NCBI RefSeq assembly: GCF_001544875.2
Contig: NZ_FCOA02000003.1
Span: forward strand, 62,001 to 126,000
Reading direction: 5' to 3'
DNA from: Caballeronia hypogeia
GTDB lineage: Bacteria; Pseudomonadota; Gammaproteobacteria; Burkholderiales; Burkholderiaceae
Length of the DNA: 64,000 nt
This document shows, one piece after another, positions 56,298-64,000 of the stretch (within the stretch, counting starts at the first letter, position 1; each line of letters begins with the position of its first letter). A program made the translations under genes and the position numbers. The notes below the pieces were generated by a model. It ran no database searches. It had not been told where the DNA came from and worked only from the letters and a program-made list of their open reading frames with translations.

Positions 56298-57932
56298 TCA
56301 AAGAATGACGCGACGGAAATCCGCCAGAATCGCCGACAGATAAGCGTTGAAGCGCGCGGCAGCCGCACCGTCGATGACGCGATGGTCATACGACAGCGAC
56401 ATCGGCAGCGTGAGGCGCGGCACGAACTGCTTGCCGTCCCACACCGGCTTCTGATAGCCGCGCGACAGGCCGAGAATCGCGACTTCGGGCGCGTTGATGA
56501 TCGGCGTGAAGTGCGTGCCGCCGATACCGCCCAGCGACGAGATCGAGAAGCAGCCGCCCTGCATCTGATCGGGCTTCAGCTTGCCGTCACGCGCGAGCTT
56601 CGACAGCTCCGCCATTTCCTTGGCGATATCGACGAGGCCCTTCTTGTCCGCGTCGCGGATCACCGGAACGACGAGGCCGTTCGGCGTGTCGGCTGCGAAA
56701 CCGATGTGGTAGTACTGCTTGAAGACCAGCGTGTCGCCGTCCAGGCTCGCGTTGAAGTCCGGGAACTTCTTGAGCGCCGAGACCACGGCCTTGATGACGA
56801 ACGCGAGCATCGTGAACTTCACGCCTGCCTTCTCGTTCTCCTTGTTCAGCTTGACGCGCAGTTCTTCCAGCTCGGTGATGTCCGCTTCGTCGTTGTTCGT
56901 GACGTGCGGGATCATCACCCAGTTGCGATGCAGGTTCGCGCCCGAGATCTTCTTGATGCGCGACAGCGGCTTCGGCTCGACGGGGCCGAACTTCGTGAAG
57001 TCGATCTTCGGCCACGGCAGCAGACCCAGTTCGCCGCCACCGCCGCCGGCCGGAGCCGCCGCCGCGGGCGCCGCGCCCTGACCCGACATGACGCCCTTCA
57101 CGAACGCGGTAATGTCGCCTTGCGTGATGCGGCCCTTCGGACCCGAGCCGCGCACGCGCGAAACATCGACGCCCAGATCGCGCGCGAACTTGCGCACCGA
57201 AGGCGACGCGTGGCTCGAGGTGCGCGTGCCGTCGCCTGCCGGCATGGCGGGCGCCTGCGCGAGCGCGGAAGCCGGTTCCTTCGTCGGCGCGGGTTTGCTC
57301 GGCGCGTCGGACGGCACTTCGACCTGCTTCGGCGCTTCCTGCTTCGCGGCGGGCGCCGCGGCTGCGCCGCCGTCGCCGCCTTCCAGCACGAGGATCAGCG
57401 TGCCTTCGGAGACCGTGTCGCCGACCTTGACCTTCAGTTCCTTGACCGTGCCCGATGCGGGCGAAGGCACGTCCATCGTCGCCTTGTCGGATTCGAGCGT
57501 GACGAGCGACTGTTCCTTCTCGACGCGGTCGCCCACCTTCACGGCGATCTCGATGACCGGAATGTCCTTGAAGTCGCCGATGTCCGGCACCTTCACTTCG
57601 ACCGCGCCGCCGCCCGAGGCCGCCGCGGGAGCGGGCGCGGCGGCCGGTGCGGGAGCCGCCGCCGGAGCGGCTGCGGGCGCGGCAGCGGCGCCGCCGCCTT
57701 CCAGCACCACGATCAACGTGCCTTCCGACACGTTATCGCCGACCTTGACCTTGACTTCCTTCACGACGCCCGCTGCCGAACTCGGCACGTCCATCGTGGC
57801 TTTATCGGATTCGAGCGTGACCAGCGACTGCTCGGGTTCCACGGTGTCACCCACCTTGACCAGCACCTCGATCACGGGGATGTCCTTGAAATCGCCGATG
57901 TCCGGCACTTTGACTTCGATCGCTTGACTCAT
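56298..57932 (-). CDS. aceF: Dihydrolipoamide acetyltransferase (E2)
   Basis: A protein of 544 residues, the core of the pyruvate dehydrogenase complex. It has two lipoyl domains (K44 and K150), a subunit-binding domain near 243-280 (SPSVRKFARDLGVDVSRVRG), and the acetyltransferase domain with DHRVIDG near the C-terminus. The ATG at 57932 starts the first lipoyl domain directly. It lies 80 bases after aceE. Confidence 0.96.
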   Translation of the reverse strand: MSQAIEVKVPDIGDFKDIPVIEVLVKVGDTVEPEQSLVTLESDKATMDVPSSAAGVVKEVKVKVGDNVSEGTLIVVLEGGGAAAAPAAAPAAAPAPAAAPAPAAASGGGAVEVKVPDIGDFKDIPVIEIAVKVGDRVEKEQSLVTLESDKATMDVPSPASGTVKELKVKVGDTVSEGTLILVLEGGDGGAAAAPAAKQEAPKQVEVPSDAPSKPAPTKEPASALAQAPAMPAGDGTRTSSHASPSVRKFARDLGVDVSRVRGSGPKGRITQGDITAFVKGVMSGQGAAPAAAAPAGGGGGELGLLPWPKIDFTKFGPVEPKPLSRIKKISGANLHRNWVMIPHVTNNDEADITELEELRVKLNKENEKAGVKFTMLAFVIKAVVSALKKFPDFNASLDGDTLVFKQYYHIGFAADTPNGLVVPVIRDADKKGLVDIAKEMAELSKLARDGKLKPDQMQGGCFSISSLGGIGGTHFTPIINAPEVAILGLSRGYQKPVWDGKQFVPRLTLPMSLSYDHRVIDGAAAARFNAYLSAILADFRRVIL

Positions 57933-58012
57933 TATTAGTGTCTCCTGGGTTGCACGCGGGCCTCCTTCCGCTTCGGAAAGAGGCCGCGTCACAACACACG
58001 GGGGCGATGCCT

Positions 58013-60706
<2,694 letters not shown>

Positions 60707-61000
60707 GCTCGTCTCCTGATGTGAGGAACACTCTCTGAGGACCGCCGGCGCACGCCCGTGCGAGACGCACGGAAAGGCGGGCACTGGCCGCGTGCCGGCA
60801 ATTCTAAAGAGGGTCCAGACCATGACGCAAGGAATTTTTCAAATCATGAGAGTTGATCTCATAATGCGAAAAATTGCTGCAACGCACCGTCCGATAACAA
60901 TTTTTTGTTCAGATGTTTCTCCTCCCTTTCCCGCAATAGAGCGTTCTTTACCGTCTTTTTACGCCAATTAACAATCAGGTGCTGCGTTACAATCGCATCC
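60707..61000. promoter_or_regulatory. Divergent control region aceE / sensor kinase
   Basis: About 290 bases with AT-rich stretches (60830-60960) that should carry both promoters. No clear operator is recognised. Confidence 0.4.
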
Positions 61001-63529
61001 ATGTTGACCGAACGGCTGATCAAACGCTCGGCGAGGTCCGCGCGCAAGCCGACCGACGCCTCGCCCTCTCGCTGGCACCACGGACCGTGGTGGTCGAACT
61101 CCTATTTACTCACGCCGCTCATTTCGATCCTGGTATTCCTGGTCGTCATGAGCCTGATCCTCTGGAGCCTGAACCGGCGCGAGCAGCAGCAGCAGGAAGA
61201 CACGCTTTACCGGAATGTCGCGTGGGCGCAGCAGCAAATCCGCTTGTCCATGACAGGCGCGCAGGAGCAGATCCAGGCGCTCGCGCGCGACATAGCGAGC
61301 GGCCACGGCGACCCGCAAACCTTCCAGACCTCGTCCACCGACATCATGCAGGGGCATCCCGAGATCCTCTACATGAACTGGTACACAAGCGAGCATAAAC
61401 CTCGCTGGCCGAATACCCCGCTGCCCGTGCTCGGCTCGCGTCTGGCCAAGCCCAACGACACCCAGATGGACGAGGCCGTGCAGGCCGCTTTCGACGAGGC
61501 GCGCACCACCCGTCGCCAAGTCTACTCGCCGCTGCTCTACGACGACCTCGGCAATGGCTACATCACGCTTCAGACGCCGGTGTTCCGCGACCGCGAGTTT
61601 CTCGGCTCGATCGCGGCGGTGTTCTCGATCGAAGGCATCCTGAAGCACGACATTCCCAGCGAGTTGTCGGCGAAATACAAGATTTCCATCACCGATCTGA
61701 ACAACCGGGAACTCGCGACCACGTCGAGCCGTCCGCGTCTGCCGCGCGACATGTTCTACGACCTGCCGCTTGATCCGCCGGGACAAGGCCTGTCGGTGCG
61801 CGTGTATTCGTATCCGCAACTCACGAACTTCACCAATAACACGCTCGTGTGGCTCGTGGCCGGTTTGTCGTGCTTCGTGCTGTGGAGTTTGTGGAGCCTC
61901 TGGAAACACACGCGCCAGCGCTTCGAAGCGCAACAGGCGCTGTACGCCGAAGCATTTTTCCGCCGCGCGATGGAAAACTCCGTGCTGATCGGCATGCGCG
62001 TGCTCGACATGCATGGCCGCATCACGCACGTGAATCCGGCGTTCTGCCGCATGACGGGCTGGGACGAAAGCGATCTGGTCGGCAAGAACGCGCCGTTCCC
62101 GTACTGGCCGCGCGATGCGTATCCCGAGATGCAGCGTCAGCTCGACATGACCTTGCGCGGCAAGGCGCCCTCTTCCGGCTTCGAATTGCGCGTGCGCCGC
62201 AAGGACGGTTCGTTCTTCCACGCGCGCCTGTACGTGTCGCCGCTGATCGACAGCTCGGGCCGCCAGACCGGCTGGATGTCGTCGATGACCGACATCACGG
62301 AACCCAAGCGCGCGCGCGAAGAACTCGCCGCCGCGCACGAACGCTTCACCACTGTTCTCGAAAGCCTCGACGCCGCCGTTTCCGTGCTCGCCGCAGACGA
62401 AGCCGAACTGCTGTTCGCGAACCGCTATTACCGGCATCTGTTCGGCATTCGTCCGGACGGCCATCTGGAACTCGCGGGCGCCGCGTTCGACGGCAGCTCG
62501 CAAAGCTCGTCCGACACCATCGACATGGTCGATACCTACGCGGGCCTGCCCGCCACTGCGCTCACCGAAAGCTCGGCGGACGCGCAGGAGGTGTACGTCG
62601 AAGGCATCCAGAAGTGGTTCGAGGTGCGGCGCCAGTACATCCAATGGGTCGACGGCCATCTCGCGCAGATGCAGATCGCGACCGACATCACGCAGCGCAA
62701 GCAGGCCCAGGAACTCGCGCATCAGCAGGAAGAAAAGCTGCAGTTCACCAGCCGCCTGATGACGATGGGCGAAATGGCCTCGTCCCTCGCGCACGAGCTG
62801 AATCAGCCGCTCGCCGCGATCAACAATTACTGCTCGGGCTGCGTCGCGCTGGTGAAATCCGGGCGCATGACGCAGGAAACGCTGCTTCCCGTGCTGGAAA
62901 AAACCGCCCAGCAGGCGGTGCGCGCCGGCATGATCATCAAGCGCATCCGCGAGTTCGTGAAGCGCAGCGAGCCCAAGCGCCAGGCGACGCGCGTCGCGGA
63001 TATCGTCGCGGACGCGGTCGGTCTCGCCGAGATCGAGGCGCGCAAACGCAAGATCCGTATCGTCACCGAGATCCGCTCGCGCATGCCGGTGATCTACGTC
63101 GATCCGGTTTTGATCGAACAAGTGTTGGTCAACCTGTTGAAAAATGCCGCCGAGGCAATGCATGATGCGAAACCACATGCTGTCGATCCGGTGATACGCG
63201 TAGTCGTGCAGCGCACGGATAGCAGCTTCGTTTGCATCAGCGTGGTCGATCAGGGCCCGGGCGTCGACGAAGCCACCGCCGAGCGCCTCTTCGAACCGTT
63301 TTACAGCACCAAGTCCGACGGCATGGGCATGGGGCTGAACATCTGCCGCTCGATCATCGAATCGCATCGCGGAAGACTTTGGGTGGTCAACAACGTCGAG
63401 CCGGACGGCCACGTGACCGGCGCGACCTTCCACTGCAGCCTGCCGATCGGCGCGGTGGACGGTTCGGGCACGAGCGGCGACACGCACGACGAACATACGA
63501 GACAACAAACAGTTACGGGAGAACTATGA
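61001..63529 (+). CDS. PAS-domain sensor histidine kinase (FixL/DctB-like)
   Basis: An inner-membrane kinase of 842 residues. The first transmembrane segment is about 36-57, then a periplasmic sensor region (about 58-280) and a second segment (about 284-306). Cytoplasmic PAS (about 325-440) and a second PAS-like domain (about 450-570) follow, then the phospho-acceptor H598 in SSLAHELNQPLAAINNY and an ATPase domain with NLLKNAAEAM (N box), DQGPGVDE and GMGMGLNICRS. It phosphorylates the response regulator whose start overlaps its stop (ATGA). Divergence from the aceE operon suggests it senses or regulates carbon flow; inferred. Confidence 0.92.
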   Translation: MLTERLIKRSARSARKPTDASPSRWHHGPWWSNSYLLTPLISILVFLVVMSLILWSLNRREQQQQEDTLYRNVAWAQQQIRLSMTGAQEQIQALARDIASGHGDPQTFQTSSTDIMQGHPEILYMNWYTSEHKPRWPNTPLPVLGSRLAKPNDTQMDEAVQAAFDEARTTRRQVYSPLLYDDLGNGYITLQTPVFRDREFLGSIAAVFSIEGILKHDIPSELSAKYKISITDLNNRELATTSSRPRLPRDMFYDLPLDPPGQGLSVRVYSYPQLTNFTNNTLVWLVAGLSCFVLWSLWSLWKHTRQRFEAQQALYAEAFFRRAMENSVLIGMRVLDMHGRITHVNPAFCRMTGWDESDLVGKNAPFPYWPRDAYPEMQRQLDMTLRGKAPSSGFELRVRRKDGSFFHARLYVSPLIDSSGRQTGWMSSMTDITEPKRAREELAAAHERFTTVLESLDAAVSVLAADEAELLFANRYYRHLFGIRPDGHLELAGAAFDGSSQSSSDTIDMVDTYAGLPATALTESSADAQEVYVEGIQKWFEVRRQYIQWVDGHLAQMQIATDITQRKQAQELAHQQEEKLQFTSRLMTMGEMASSLAHELNQPLAAINNYCSGCVALVKSGRMTQETLLPVLEKTAQQAVRAGMIIKRIREFVKRSEPKRQATRVADIVADAVGLAEIEARKRKIRIVTEIRSRMPVIYVDPVLIEQVLVNLLKNAAEAMHDAKPHAVDPVIRVVVQRTDSSFVCISVVDQGPGVDEATAERLFEPFYSTKSDGMGMGLNICRSIIESHRGRLWVVNNVEPDGHVTGATFHCSLPIGAVDGSGTSGDTHDEHTRQQTVTGEL

Positions 63530-64000
63530 GCACAGTCACCACTCAGGAAACCGTCTTCGTCGTCGATGATGACGAAGCCGTGCGTGATTCTTTGCGCTGG
63601 CTGCTCGAGGCGAACGGCTATCGCGTGCAGTGTTTTTCGAGCGCCGAGTCCTTCCTCGACGTGTATCTGCCGATCGCGCACTCGGGCGCCATCGCCTGCC
63701 TGATCCTCGACGTGCGCATGGCCGGCATGACCGGTCTCGAACTGCAGGAAAAGCTGATCGCCGAAAACTCGCTGCTGCCGATCATCTTCGTGACGGGTCA
63801 CGGCGATGTGCCGATGGCCGTCTCGACCATGAAGAAAGGCGCGATGGACTTCATCGAAAAGCCCTTCGACGAAGCCGAACTGCGCAAGCTCGTCGAGCGC
63901 ATGCTCGAGAAGGCGCGCAGCGAGAGCACCAGCGTGCAGCAGCAGCGCGCCGCGGCCGAGCGCCTGGGCAAGCTGACGGCTCGCGAGCATCAGGTGCTGG
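63526..64000 (+). CDS. FixJ/LuxR-type response regulator (partial, cut by window edge)
   Basis: The first 158 residues are visible. The receiver domain has FVVDDDEAVRD, phospho-acceptor D62 (LILDVRM), T90 and K112 (FIEKPFDE). At the edge the LuxR-type helix-turn-helix begins (LGKLTAREHQVL). Start ATG at 63526 overlaps the kinase stop. It is the output partner of the kinase; targets are not visible. Confidence 0.93.
   Translation, partial: MSTVTTQETVFVVDDDEAVRDSLRWLLEANGYRVQCFSSAESFLDVYLPIAHSGAIACLILDVRMAGMTGLELQEKLIAENSLLPIIFVTGHGDVPMAVSTMKKGAMDFIEKPFDEAELRKLVERMLEKARSESTSVQQQRAAAERLGKLTAREHQVL

Overview
The window is a high-GC stretch of a betaproteobacterial chromosome, most likely a Burkholderiaceae member of the Caballeronia/Paraburkholderia type. 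Pointers are a PHA phasin, hemP, a bfr/bfd/tonB-exbBD iron block, an ftrABCD iron permease, divergent uvrB and tyrB, a pirin gene divergent from a LysR gene, and an aceE-aceF-lpdA operon divergent from a FixLJ-like two-component system. Genus placement is inference from gene content and order only.

Left part (1-6.7 kb): one tightly packed minus-strand operon of the Ter stress family. In transcription order it is a DUF475/TerC-like membrane protein, TerD, vWA, TerD, vWA, vWA plus zinc ribbon, PP2C phosphatase, and the first codons of another gene running off the left edge. It fits the TerY-phosphatase-kinase scheme linked in the literature to metal and phage stress.

Accessory block (6.7-22.0 kb): a defence-rich region with patchy, often lower GC and long non-coding gaps. 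It holds a start-less remnant resembling the C-terminal half of a DGQHR-domain (DndB-like) protein, a RusA-like nuclease, an McrB-McrC restriction pair, a stand-alone PD-(D/E)XK nuclease-like protein, an ABC-ATPase plus HNH nuclease pair resembling Septu (PtuA/PtuB), a complete DDE insertion sequence with visible terminal inverted repeats and target duplication, an exported protein of unknown function, and a membrane-anchored TPR protein. It abuts the 3' end of tRNA-Ser(GGA), a classic island insertion point, but no integrase is present in the window.

Core metabolism (22-30 kb): sodium:solute symporter with its DUF4212 partner and acetyl-CoA synthetase (probable acetate uptake and activation), a DMT exporter, a YqhA-family membrane protein and class I fumarase.

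Iron block (30-42 kb): bacterioferritin, glutamate racemase, bacterioferritin-associated ferredoxin behind a Fur-box-like site, a 20-residue membrane mini-ORF with an excellent ribosome binding site, tonB-exbB-exbD, a LysR/pirin divergent pair, OsmC and SRPBCC proteins, hemP behind a second Fur-like site, and ftrABCD followed by a GlcG/HbpS-like gene. The shared theme is acquiring, storing and releasing iron.

Right part (42-64 kb): uvrB and an aromatic/aspartate aminotransferase (divergent), a Gly/Pro-rich lipoprotein, lutA-lutB without lutC beside an IclR regulator, a PBP7-like endopeptidase, a phasin, an IS110 remnant, the pyruvate dehydrogenase operon whose E3 carries two lipoyl domains, and a sensor kinase/response regulator pair cut by the right edge. 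No CRISPR array, rRNA or prophage was seen.
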